Source: Posidonia oceanica
Lineage: Eukaryota; Streptophyta; Magnoliopsida; Alismatales; Posidoniaceae
Assembly: GCA_037176725.1 (NCBI GenBank)
Contig: JAZBRS010000075.1
Coordinates: 73,844,001 to 73,908,000, forward strand
Reading direction: 5' to 3'
Length of the DNA: 64,000 nt
Positions 23,866 to 35,331 of the stretch are shown here, piece after piece. The position numbers and the translations under genes were made by a program. The notes beneath the pieces were generated by a model. That model worked only from the letters and a program-made list of their open reading frames with translations, did no database searches and was not told the origin of the DNA. How positions within the stretch are numbered: the first letter of the stretch is position 1; each line of letters opens with the position of its first letter.

Positions 23866-24004
23866 GGAAGAGAGACGACGATCGCGACTCCTATCCGGAG
23901 ATAGTGAGGGTTTCCGGACGAACGCAGGAAGGCGGGAAACTGCTACTTTCGAGTGACCTGAACAGTGAGCACTGAGGAGAGTAGTGCCGCTACACTTTTA
24001 TATA
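23866..24004 (-). promoter_or_regulatory. Core promoter and noncoding first exon of the At4g18490-like gene
   Basis: The minus strand has TATATAAAAG at 24004-23995. Further downstream, CTTCCAAG followed by GTATGTTC near 23865 looks like the donor end of a noncoding first exon. The transcription start would lie around 23970. Positions are predicted from motifs only. Confidence 0.55.
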
Positions 24005-24340
24005 CCCTCGCGGTTTTGGGAGGGAGAGTTGGAGCAAACCACGCGCAACGTGTCAAATATATCACAGTCGATTTCTAATCTGACGGACGTTATTATCCTT
24101 GATCTCCTCACGATATTGCTGCTTTGCAATGCGCCACATCACCATCTATTCTGCTTACCCGCGAAGTGACCTATTCCACGCAAATCAAAGACGCCTATCC
24201 AGAAGCCGAACACCACGTGGACGCCTCCCTCTGTCAGAACCAGAGCAGATACAGAACCCCGCGAGTGAGTGGAAACGCACACCCTTCCATGCTTCGTCTT
24301 CGTCGTCTTCTTCTTCACCAACCCAAGCAACTTGAAAGCA
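24005..24340. promoter_or_regulatory. Short divergent intergenic region
   Basis: About 340 bp separate the minus-strand TATA box from the BAHD start codon on the plus strand. Both genes must use this space, so it may be a bidirectional promoter. I see no clear TATA box for the plus strand. Confidence 0.4.
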
Positions 24341-26714
24341 ATGGCGGAAGCGGAGGTGGAGATTACCGGCACTACCATCGTCCACAAGTCTTCCATGAAA
24401 CTCTCCACCACCAACCACCCCCACGTCCTCCCCCTCTCCCACCTCGACACCGACCGCAACTGCCACGTCACCTTCCGTACGCTCCGCGTCTACGTCTCCT
24501 CCAACGCCAACCCCGACGACCCATTCTCCGTCATCACCAAAGCCGTCTCCGCCGCCCTCCACCACTACCACCCCGTCGCCGGAACCCTCCGCCGCAGGGC
24601 CGTCGACGGAAGGCTGGAGCTCCACTGCGACTCCGGCTCCGGGAAGGCGTGCCGGTCACGAGCGCCACGTGCGGGAGGACTTTGGAGTCGTTGGGTTACC
24701 TGGAAGAATCCGGTTTGTAGATCGCGAACCGGCTCGTTCCCGACCCGGTTTGGGGCGTGGAGTTGGGGCGTGGAGGAGGGGGAGCATCCCTTGGTGGTGC
24801 AGGTGACCCGGTTCGCTTGTGGAGGGTTCGCTCTCGGGATTTGCATTCATCACTCCATGGTCGATGGTAGCGGTTCGACTTTGTTCTTGAGTGCCGTGGC
24901 GGAGATCGCTCGTAGCAGTGGTAGTGGCGATTCTCCGAGTGTTGTGCCGGTTTGGGACCGGGCGGTTCTTCTCGGTCCGAGAAAACCGTCCGTGGTTAAG
25001 GTCGATTGCGACAAGTTCTTGATGTCGGTCAATGTTGTTCGGAGTTGTTCGACCCGTATGGGCGGACCAGCCGGGTCGAATGTGGAATCGCAAGGGAATG
25101 CTTTCACGTTAACGAGACACCGGTTCAGGGCTCGGCTTGTGGACGTGTCGGGTTGGAGCTTCACAACATTTGAAGCTCTCTCCGCGTTCGTATGGCGCGC
25201 CAGGTTTGTACTTCAATGTCTAATCCTTTAGTTTACTCGTATTTCAATTTCAATTCGACGCCTTTAGTTTAGTGCGATCAGTATCGATTTTTGAAGTTTA
25301 TTTCAATCCTATTTCGAACTCCATTAGCCCAAAAACACATTGTAGTTTCATCATTTAACCTAACCATTGTAGTTACTTATTCTGTAGATTTTTATGTAAA
25401 AGTATGTAGTTTGCTTGAAAATGAAAAGTTCCCTATGTTTTATTCAATGCCCGATTAGGATTTTTTCTAAGGTGAGGCAGACACAAGAGTATGTGTATAT
25501 CCTCTTTAGGTTTTTTTACATCCGCAAGGCGGAATGTAAAGGTTGAGTTAAGCAATTTACACAATAAATCTTTCAAATTTGACGTGAGGCGTCCGTCCCA
25601 CCTTACCCAACTGTGGCGCCATTGGTTTTACTTGACTTGTATGGGTTATGCATATCCTCCGTCAATGGCTGAAGATGGAAAAGTCATTCTGGATAACAAA
25701 AGTTAACCCAAGCTTCTCCACGAAAGAAATGCAAGGTTTTGGTATCTTCGCCAATGACATTCTACTATATGCATCGAATTGAATTTTGAATAAACTGTTG
25801 TCATTTGTACGAAAATCCTTGAAGAGCTAAATTTAAAATAGAAGTATGAGAAAAAAAATGGACTAGAGAGCAAAAGTTTATGAAGTGAAGGATTAAAATC
25901 CTATTCAATTCTTGAATGATGGGAGAGATAGAGATCCAATTCCTGCGATCTCTAAGTACATTCATTGACGGTTGAATTACATTAGCTCTAGTGGGATTTT
26001 CCCAAGAAAAAAAATAAAATCTATTGGCTTAAGTCCAGTTGCCCACTTTGTATTTACCTAGGATGAAGATTCAGAATTGGATCTCTCCAATTGTTTTAGA
26101 ATTGGAAAGGATCTGAATCAAGTCCGTGCATGGTGCATTGGAGATGCTCTTTTCCTCCAATATAATTGATTTTCCTATAACTCATGTTTGTTCATCTTCA
26201 GAGTGAAGGTGAAGAAACTAGCATCTGATGCTAGAGCGAAGTTGGTGTACTCCATGAACATTAGGAAGATCTTGAAGCCAGGACTGCCAACAGGGTACTG
26301 GGGCAATGTCTGCGTGCCAGTGTATGTCTGTATGAAAGCTGTAGAATTGTTGGAGAGACCGATGTGGGAGACCACCATGTGCATCAAGAACAGCAAGCTT
26401 GCGGTGACCGACGAGTACGTGAGGTCATACTTGGACGTCCAAGAGCTTCACTACAAGGAGGGTATCATGGCAAGAGAAGAAGTCAGCGGTTCACAGACTG
26501 GAGGCACTTGAGCCATTCCAATGTGGACTTCGGGTGGGGAGGACCGGTGACTGTGCTTCCTCTATCGTTCAAGTTGCTTGGTGGTGCCGAGCCGAGCTTC
26601 TTCTTGCCTTATGCTTCTGTGGACGGGAAAAAGAAGGATGGATTCAGGGCTTTGGTATCTTTGCCTGCTAATCTGATGCCTGATTTTAGAACTGAGATGG
26701 AGATGCTGAGGTGA
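24341..26714 (+). pseudogene. BAHD acyltransferase, two exons, disrupted
   Basis: Exons 24341-25203 and 26202-26714 are joined by a GT-AG intron after WRA-R. Family hallmarks are clear: HHSMVDG (24848-24868), giving the catalytic HxxxD; CGGFALG before it; and DFGWG (26526-26540) near the C-terminus. Members transfer acyl groups from acyl-CoA to alcohols or amines in the cytosol. The acceptor cannot be told here. The size, about 458 codons, is normal. Lesions are a missing G in the G run at 24641-24643, TAG at 24718-24720, a perfect 13-bp tandem duplication at 24750-24775 that returns to the first frame, and a missing G near 26486-26489. Exon 1 is notably GC-rich. Homopolymer sequencing errors could explain the single-G losses but not the duplication or the stop. 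Confidence 0.85.
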
Positions 26715-27645
26715 CCCGGGGCTCATCTGTGACCCCTTTGTTGTTGATGTATAATAGAGATTGGTCTGAACTGTGATTGCTACAATGGTTTACTGTAACT
26801 ATGATGATAATAATATAAAGCATATCAGAGTGGAATAAATCGAGAATTTTTTTTCTTCAAATCAGTGTGTATTAGGAAGTGGAGAATTAAAATTCAACAG
26901 GCCATGTATGCTAAATATCTGCATCATGAGCAAACACATATCAGGCAACTTTTAGTGAAGACATGAAAAAAAAAACTAGATAAAAGAATGTAACAGCGAA
27001 TGCAGCTGGCCTGATGGGAACAATTTGAGAATAAAATGCATTGTTTTTTATCCATATGCAAAGGATTGAGGCTGCACTTCACAAACTTTAAAAGGTTACT
27101 ACTACACACGGTTTTTTTTTCTTCTAAATTAAAGACCTATTGTCTTCAAATTGAATAAATAAATATATAGAACTTCCATTGAAGAAAGTATTAGTTAAAC
27201 TACCATCTCTTCTTGATTTTTCATTAAATCCTAGACTGAAAGTTTTTGAACTTATATTGAAGAAACCATTCAGCAAATCAAACTAATACCATACATAAAA
27301 TTACTCATAATTTCATAGGTAATTGGTCCTCATAACCAATTGTTGCGAGGTTAGTGGGACCCTTCATTTTCACAAGAATGAAAGTAGACGTGGCCACTGG
27401 GAATTTGTGACGCTGGAAAGGATGAATGCATTTCGTATGGTTGCCACTTGGCAGTCATCATCAATACAAAACTGGAGACTGAACTCATCTCCGTTGAAAC
27501 CTCCACGCAAGCAAGCTAGCAGGCAGTCACGGTCCCAAAACCACACCCCTCAGAGCTCGGAAATCCATCCCTCCTATCCACTTCTTATCCCCATTCCCCG
27601 AAAACACATCTCTCCACTCGCCACTTCCCTCCTCCTCCCCTTTCC
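26715..27645. other. Intergenic: BAHD 3' flank and CHLI upstream region
   Basis: AATAAA near 26835 could serve the BAHD transcript. A G-box-like GACGTGGC lies at 27387-27394, about 250 bp before the CHLI start, in keeping with light-regulated chlorophyll genes, but this is motif inference only. The 27.5-27.64 kb part is C-rich and probably CHLI 5' leader. Confidence 0.4.
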
Positions 27646-29132
27646 ATGGCGGGAGTCCTCGGTTCGCCCTCCTCCTCCCCGGCCCTCCTCTCCGCCTCCC
27701 GAACCAGATCCTCCCTCCGCTTCTCCACCCGCACCCCCTTCCTCGCCTCCATCCCAGGTCCTCCCTCCCCCTTTCTTTGCTCTTCCAACTCTGCATTTCC
27801 TAACATTGGTTTCTTCTTTGCAGTCCATACTCGCGTAGGCGCGGCAGGCACTCTCCGGAAAGGTCGGAAGCAGAGCTTCCGCGTCTCCAATGTCGCCACC
27901 GAAGCCACCCCCTCCGCCGAGGTAAGGTTTTTAGATTCCTTTTACCGGAATTCTCCGTGAAAAAAAGTCGGTTTTCAGTGGAGTTTGCCGGAAAGATTTG
28001 GTTTTTATGTGGGATTTGTCATAAAGATTCGATTTTTATGTGGTGTTATCGTGTTTGTGCTTTTGGGTTGTTTATGAAGGCTTTGAAACTGGCTGCGAAA
28101 GAGAGTGAGAGGCCGGTGTACCCCTTCTGCGCCATTGTTGGGCAGGACGAGATGAAACTGTGTCTGCTGTTGAATGTCATTGATCCCAAGATTGGGGGTG
28201 TTATGATCATGGGTGACCGTGGTACGGGGAAGTCGACGGCTGTAAGGTCGTTGGTGGACTTGCTGCCTGAGATATTGGTGGTTGCTGGGGACCCTTTTAA
28301 TTCTGATCCTGCTGACCCGGAGTCGATGGGTGCAGATGTCCGAGACCGTGTGATCAGTGGTGATGTGCTTCCCACCGTGTCTACCAGGATTACCATGGTG
28401 GATTTGCCGCTCGGGGCTACTGAGGATAGGGTTTGCGGGACGATTGATATCGAGAAGGCTCTCACGGAGGGTGTGAAGGCGTTCGAGCCGGGTTTGCTTG
28501 CGAAGGCCAATAGGGGGATTCTGTACGTGGATGAGGTTAATCTGTTGGATGATCACTTGGTGGATGTGCTGTTGGATTCTGCTGCTTCTGGATGGAACAC
28601 AGTGGAGAGGGAGGGGATATCGATTTCACACCCTGCAAGGTTTATTCTGATTGGGTCAGGAAACCCTGAAGAAGGTGAATTGAGGCCTCAGCTTCTTGAT
28701 AGGTTTGGAATGCATGCTCAGGTGAGCACTGTGAGGGATGCTGAATTGAGGGTTAAGATTGTGGAGGAGAGAGCTAGCTTCGATCGCGATCCAAAGTGGT
28801 TCCGGGAATCGTACAAGGCAGAGCAGGAAAAGCTTCATGGGCAGATTGCATTCGCTAGGAGCTCTCTTAGTTCTGTTCAGATTGATCGTGACCTTCGTGT
28901 CAAGATATCCAAGGTGTGTGCAGAGCTTAATGTTGATGGACTGAGAGGGGATATAGTGACTAACAGGGCAGCTAAAGCTTTGGCAGCTCTCAAAGGAAGG
29001 GATCAGGTTATCGCGGAAGACATAGCGACTGTTATTCCGAACTGCCTAAGACACCGGCTCCGAAAGGATCCTTTGGAGTCAATTGACTCTGGTCTGCTTG
29101 TCGTTGAGAAATTCTACGAGGTTTTCAGCTGA
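27646..29132 (+). CDS. CHLI: Magnesium chelatase ATPase subunit I (plastid)
   Basis: Exons 27646-27757, 27824-27921 and 28080-29132 give 420 residues, close to the usual 420-425. CHLI is the AAA+ subunit that, with CHLD and CHLH, inserts Mg2+ into protoporphyrin IX in the chloroplast. The first 70 residues are Ser/Arg-rich like a plastid transit peptide. Walker A GDRGTGKS is at residues 115-122 and Walker B ILYVDE near 217-222. [18 protein letters not shown] carries the sensor and arginine-finger region. Cysteines thought to give redox control are present (C98, C189, and one in KVCAELN). An extra cysteine at 87 (YPFCAIVG) stands where I recall alanine. The first intron is only 66 bp and in frame. 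No lesion was seen. Confidence 0.95.
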
Positions 29133-29580
29133 TTGAACAATAGGTGGCACTCTACTAGGTGTGTTCAACTGCTGCTTTTTGCTTCCCAATAGTTGAATAT
29201 GTTCTTTCCTGTTATGATCAATTTTGCTAGATTTTAACTAGCATGTATCCATATTTCTTATTTTTATATTGTCTCGAAATTTCACTTGTAAGTTGCAATG
29301 AGTGGATTTTCTTGATTGAAATGAGTGTTTTATTGGATGCAATATTTCTCCCAACTTTATAGTCCAAGCCACAAACATGACATTTATATTTTCCATCGGT
29401 GAGAGATATACGCAAATATTCAAAGTATAAATAAAATAACATTCTATTTACTAGCCACTCTCTTAATTGTGAGGATGGAGTTAACTTTGATGACTAAAGT
29501 TGGAAGCCTTGATATCTTGACTGCCTGGTGCACACGATCTGCTTGCCTTGAAATTCTGCTTGTCCTAAGACTTGATCTTT
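29133..29580. other. CHLI 3' flank
   Basis: AT-rich sequence without recognisable coding potential. It should include the CHLI 3' untranslated region. Confidence 0.5.
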
Positions 29581-30022
29581 GGGTGTGCTTGGTAAAGATT
29601 ATGTAGGCTTTGATGTACTAGAATTTGATGTGATCGATCATGTTAACCAAACAAAATTAACATGATAGATTCTGCACAGAATCTTATAAAATCAATAATT
29701 TATATTCATGTGTATTTTTAGCTAATGAAATAATCGAAGATTATGGAACAATCCACTTGATTTTATGATAAAATGTAATTTTTAAGTTAGATTTTTTATT
29801 ACATTTACATGAAATACAATATCATATTATAAAACTATTATTATATACTTCATATTAAAATAAATAAATCCAAAATTTGAATTTCCCATTGACTAACCAA
29901 ACAAGATTTCTTTGGTTATGATACAATACAAGAAAAATCAAGATTCTAAACTTCCTTGGATTTTGTGCTAGAATCTTGATTTTTATTAATTTTGAACATC
30001 TAAATTTTTTACTAAACACACC
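29581..30022. mobile_element. MITE, 442 bp
   Basis: It is bounded by GGGTGTGCTTGGTAAA at 29581 and TTTACTAAACACACC ending at 30022. These are inverted repeats matching at about 13 of 15 positions. The interior is AT-rich, non-coding, with further inverted stretches around AGAATCTTG. Termini of this GGGTGTG-TTGGTAAA type are common among plant hAT- or PIF-like MITEs. Target duplication is unclear (CTTT/TTTC). Confidence 0.7.
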
Positions 30023-30660
30023 TTTCGTGTAAATCCTCCAAATACAGATACTTTCTTAGGAAATTGCATAAAAAGGGACTATGTGACGTATTGGTTACAA
30101 CATTGAAATTTATTTTCTAAACTTTTTTCCTAGGATTGGCAGGCATAATTTTGGTCAAATTTTCATTCAACTGCATATACCAAATCATCTAATGTACATG
30201 TACATTCAAAATCTTGAGCTATTCAAATTAACTTTTAAGATTCACATTGCTGGAAGAAGCTGCATATGTCATGTCAATTTTGGGAAAAAGTAAAAAACTA
30301 TGCATAATTATATGACCTATATTACTGAGTTAACGCACAAGACAGAATCAGCTTATGTATCAGTCGCTGGAACCGAAGGGATTGCATGTCTCCAAGAAAA
30401 TTGGCAACATAATATCGAGTATATTTTTTATCTATTATATTATCAAACTTCTAGTTTCAAAGGGTTTTTACTTCAAATGCAACTTCTCTAACATCGCAGC
30501 TTGACATTGTCCTTTCATCAGGCCAGTCACATATGACTATATGGGAGAGTTTCTGCGTGCATCTAAAAAGTATTGATAGAAATCTTATTTTCTGTTAACT
30601 ATTTAAAATAACGGTGATTGTACACTTGACCAATGATAACTCATTTTCTTTACTTTTCAG
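30023..30660. other. AT-rich intergenic stretch
   Basis: No gene, RNA or repeat was recognised. Open frames are short and AT-driven. Confidence 0.5.
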
Positions 30661-30951
30661 ACTATAAAACCCCTGCCTACGGAGTTTCAACGGAATTCCA
30701 AACCCCAACCCTGCCTCGTCCTCCCCCTCCTCCTCCCCCTCCACTTTGTGCGGCTCCTCTTCCTCGGCCTATCCTCCTCCTTCCCCTCCCTGCCCCATCC
30801 TCCTCTCCCGCCTCCCCCTCCTCGTCCCCTCCCCGCCCTCCTCCTTGCCCCTCTTCCTCCTCCCCCTCCCCACCCTCCTTCTCCTCCTCTCCTCGTTGAC
30901 GCTACAGCGAGATCAGAGGTAGAGGTTGCACAAAAGAAGATAAAGGACGGG

Positions 30952-32178
30952 GATGTCAGAGAACGGAGGAGGAGGCGCGGCCGAGAAAGCAAAATCATGT
31001 GTTGTTTCTCTGCCACTGGTAGTTCTCCTGGACACCCCTCGAGACCGAGCATTCCACCTCTGCTTATGGTGGAGGTCAAAGAACATTCTGCCCAAGGGAT
31101 GAGTCCCCGCAACATGTGGCAGGTGCAGGCCTTTATTTATTTATTTATTTTTACACACAGTCGTGTTTCAATCTTCTTCTTCTCCCTTTGTTTTTTTGAA
31201 AACTGATTTCAATCTTCTTCTTGTTTCAATCATATCACTTTCCGTATCTTAGAATCATCACTATTCACTATATACCCTATTCTACACTATTAAATTGTGT
31301 GTATTGTGAAAACTAGGAAGGAATAAGATGGATGGCAACAATAACAATCACAGGAGGATTTTTTATGGCCTCTCCAATATACAAACTGTACTTATTAGAG
31401 CTTAGTTAAGGAGCAACCAACCAACAAATACACTTTAATCAGTCATCTTCCTCTTGTTTGTAAGACCTAATTGACACGTTGCTGAGACAGAGAATGCAGT
31501 TACTGATTCCCATGACTCCCGTGCAAACTAGCAGCTATGTCAACCTTTTCCTTATAATTCTGCCAAGTTTTCCATGGTAGCAATCAGATGTACCAACTAT
31601 CAAGTGCTCGCTGGATAATAGTTTTCAGTAGCCCTTGGTTAATTAAACTATTTCTCGATAGTCATTGTCAAATTGTTATGAGCGCATGTGCCTGTCATTT
31701 TATTGGAAAGACTTTTGGCGTTTAACTAGATGACATATAATCACATTTTAAGAAAAATGATTTCAGTTGGACATCCTGCTTAATTTACATGATTAGTTTG
31801 CATGTTATGTCTTGGATATATCTTATAGCCAATGTGTTTGCTTAAGTATTGAAGTGCTTAGAAGTCGTAATAGTAGAATTTGTGCCATGGGATTTGCAAA
31901 TACAAAAATATAAAGCAGTGGACTTCATTAGTCTAAGATGATGGAAACTATTTATGTAACTTTTGATGAATCCAATGTTCATCGCATCAGGTCTTCGGGT
32001 TCGATTCCTGAAGGTATGTGCCTGCCTGCTACAGATTATGTCTATTATTCTTACTTTGCACACCATATTTTTGACCATTTATTTTGCTTTCCTACAGGTT
32101 TGGGAGGAGAGTGGCTACAACACTATTGAGTGGGTACGTTACATAACAAAAGATGAGTCATATGAGATCAGATGTTAG
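30952..32178 (+). CDS. Doubtful small two-exon gene
   Basis: A possible first exon ends at GCAG followed by GTGCAG near 31121 and includes MCCFSATGSSPGHPSRPSIP and a stretch ending SPRNMWQ. A second exon starts after CCTACAG at 32098 and encodes VWEESGYNTIEWVRYITK, ending ESYEIRC and TAG at 32176-32178. The second exon looks like genuine protein and has a good acceptor. The first exon follows a pyrimidine-rich, Pro-coding stretch that is probably untranslated. I do not recognise the family. Start and strand of translation are uncertain. Confidence 0.3.
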
Positions 32179-35100
32179 GGATTCCATATTATTATTTCAT
32201 ACAGTGACTGTTTTCAGGAACAGTTACCAGTGTTGCCAGTATCTTCTAAAGAAACAACATTTCAACTTTCTAGTTGGGCAATAAGCATATGAAGCTTTGC
32301 TTGTTCTTCCAGGTCTTGAGGAGAATGATAGATTTAAAGCTATGAAATTTTTTAAGAATAGTGAAATGAGAAATCAATTCCTTTGTCTACCTCAATAGAT
32401 GAAGTTCAACTGGTTAAAGTTTTATTTGAATATAGCATAAAATAGTAATTGAAATTTATATTTTGATGATTGTTTGGGCACATTGTGTTAAATTTTTGTA
32501 TTAGTACACATTATGTTAATCTTTTGTATTATACACATTGTGTTAACTTTTTATTTGTATTTGTATTTATCTTTTTTGCAATAAAAAACACCAATCATTA
32601 TATATACTTTTTATTTGTTGTGTTGTCTTAAATTCTGAATGATATTACAGGAAATATTTTTCTTGATATGGAATCAAATGAGAATGTTAGGTCCTTGTTA
32701 TTTTGCATGGAGGAATCAAAGAAATAACAGATCAAATGTGTGAAAATATCATAAATTTTATGTGACATGGTCGATAATTGTTATTTATTTTTAAGAACTT
32801 GTAATATTATTTGAGCTTTTGTATGACTTAAATTTGTATTTTGAAGTTGAATAATTGTTTGATTTTTAAGTTAACAATTGTGAGGTTAACAATGTCTATT
32901 TTTCTTTAAAATCTGTTGATAAGAACAAACACCTATATTTCAGTTTTCTTTACTTTCCTGAACAGATACAAACAATAGGAAATTTGGTCAATAGGAAATT
33001 AATTTCTCTTACTTTCTAATTCCTGATAATTTCTGTTGACTCTGGAATTCTATTTTTCATCAAATTTTGTACACAAACAGGTCCTAAGGGTAATTTTCTG
33101 CAGATAGATTTGACATCCTAATAGAAACATGATAATTCATTTTATTGAATGATTACATATTCATGATTACAACGAGTGATACAATGCGGCTGTTTAAAAA
33201 GCATAACTAGTTTCAAACTGCTTGTGTTGCTTTCTAGTGCTTCTTGTTCTAAAAAACTCACTAGTTTAGAAATGGATGGCACTAATGAAGTCCAAAGGTT
33301 ACAGCATAGACTTAGGTGTTGAATGAGGTCAGCTTGACAGTTTGAGCTCAGGTGAAGACTTAGATTATGCAACTGCCAAGTGCTAGATCTTTCTTCTTAA
33401 GGTGCTTAGTCATTAAAAAAAAATCGCGGGAAATATTTCAAAAACAAGTCTAGCTTAAAGAATTACGTGAAACTCAATTGCTAAACGACTGTGAATGCAT
33501 GATTACTCTCGTCATTAAGTACCGCTAAATTTTGGATGGTTGGCTAAACTGCTAGAGTGAATCCTGTCTTGCACATGATGCGTCTTACTATTCCTCTTTT
33601 ATAAGTTCAGTTGACAAAATTCCTTCCTTTGTATATTCTCATCTTGCAGTACTCGATAGAAATTTTCCATGAAAAAGTAACAGTTTTCCATCATCTGGAA
33701 TCAGATTTCAAATGATTGTAAGGGAAAAAAAACACACGACGACATAAAGCTGACAGCTGATAAGTGATTGGAACTTCCGGATTGACAGGGAGGTAGATAG
33801 ATGAACAAGAACCCCACCCACCACATGGGTTAAAGTTCTCCATCACTTCAATCCACAACAACCAACTAAACCATCCTATTGATTATTGAAGACGCATGAT
33901 ATAAGAGGTTGGGAATGTAAAGTTCATTAAAGAGAAGTTGTTGCTCATTCTATTCTATCTTATTTATATGTCTACTAGGCTGCAGAAATCAAAATTAGTA
34001 TGGTAAAACAACTTATTCCACTTACCCTGGAATTTCAATACCTAATAAGCATATGATAATGGTTATTGTCATCTTCGTTGGTTTTTTCCTTTTCTGCAGA
34101 CCAACTAAAATATCAGTAATTATTTAAGCTTAGTTTCAACATACTCAAAACAATTTCACGGCAATTGTGTAGCGAATGTAGTATCCTCTCTGTTGGTTTT
34201 GAACTTTTTTAAAGAAATTGAGAGGAAAGAGTAGGAATTAAATTGTCAACAGGGTGTATTTTCTATAGACACCTATAGATAAAATGCTTATAGATACCTT
34301 AAGTGGATGAAATATCAACCATTGGATTTAACCAACAGCTGCGGGAGAGGAGGAAGAGGGGGAGGGGTTGGGCAGTGCAGACGGAAACGGAGCGTGCGGA
34401 AACGGCAACGGCGGAGATGACAGAGCATGCGTAGACGACGACACAACGCGGTACATGGAAGAGGAGGAACGCATTGAAAGGACGGAGAGGCAACGACGAG
34501 GAAGAGGAGAACGAGACGACAAAAGAGAAAAAGATGAGAAGATGATGACAATGGAGAGGAACGAGAAGGCGACAACAGGAGGACGAGAAGGAAGAAGGAT
34601 TGGAGACGACGACAAGAGGAAGGTGGAGAGGCAATGGCAATGAAGAAGAGGATGGGAAGACAATAGTAGGAGGAGGAGACGAGAAAGGGAGGAGGAGAGG
34701 CGAAAAAGGGAAAAGAAGAGGAAGTCTAGATTTAATCTTGACATTTGAAATTATACAAACATCTAAAATTTTATATGCCTACAGGAATACCTTGTAGACA
34801 CCTACAGATGCATTTTTCACAATTGTCAAAAGAACTTGGTTCTTTGTTTCTGCTTACAAAGACATCTTCCAATGTCTTGGATTAAATAAAATGTCAAATT
34901 ACTCTTTTACAAAACCATAAAAAGAGTTACATGAGGTATCTCTCCCTTTCTTTGTTAATTTTACAACCAACAATCATTGGATTAATTAATTGAACCCAAA
35001 ATCTGATAACAACAGTTGGCTAGTAACAAAGAGATGTAATTGAGATCTTCTATCAGCAATATAATTATTGAAATGAAATTATTATAAAATATATGCTTTA

Positions 35101-35331
35101 CAAATTGGGTAAATTCCATGACTGCAGCCTCAACATACTTCTTTTTTGTCAAAGCAAATTGATAAAATCTAGTATGTTGAACTCATTGAAGGTTCAATCC
35201 ACTGTTATTACATAGCAATTTGTGAATGTAAGGTTACTTGTCATCTATGTCGATAGATCCTTTTGGAGTGAATTTTAAATACCGTAAGAGATAAGAGGAT
35301 ATGACCATCATGAAAATGGAGAATCTGTCTC
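32179..35331. other. AT-rich intergenic region
   Basis: No gene was recognised. A short direct repeat around ACACATTGTGTTAA occurs three times at 32475-32555. A purine-rich segment lies at 34.3-34.74 kb, within a possible insertion annotated separately. The right end borders the Nudix gene stop codon at 35332. Confidence 0.5.
34255..34825. mobile_element. Possible non-autonomous insertion with purine-rich core
   Basis: The left edge has TCTATAGACACCTATAGATA and the right edge reads, on the other strand, GCATCTGTAGGTGTCTACAA. The two look like diverged inverted termini. Between them lies a GGA/GAA-rich strand of about 400 bp that is open in several frames on both strands. I would not call any of these frames a gene. 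Confidence 0.3.

Noticed and set aside
24139..24625. Antisense frames over the BAHD first exon
   Set aside because: GC-rich third positions leave the opposite strand open; the protein is low-complexity.
28005..28556. Antisense frame within CHLI
   Set aside because: It is a shadow of the strongly biased CHLI coding sequence; the sense frame has full family conservation.
31985..32012. GGTTCGATTCC, similar to a tRNA B box
   Set aside because: No matching A box, acceptor stem or clover-leaf could be built upstream.
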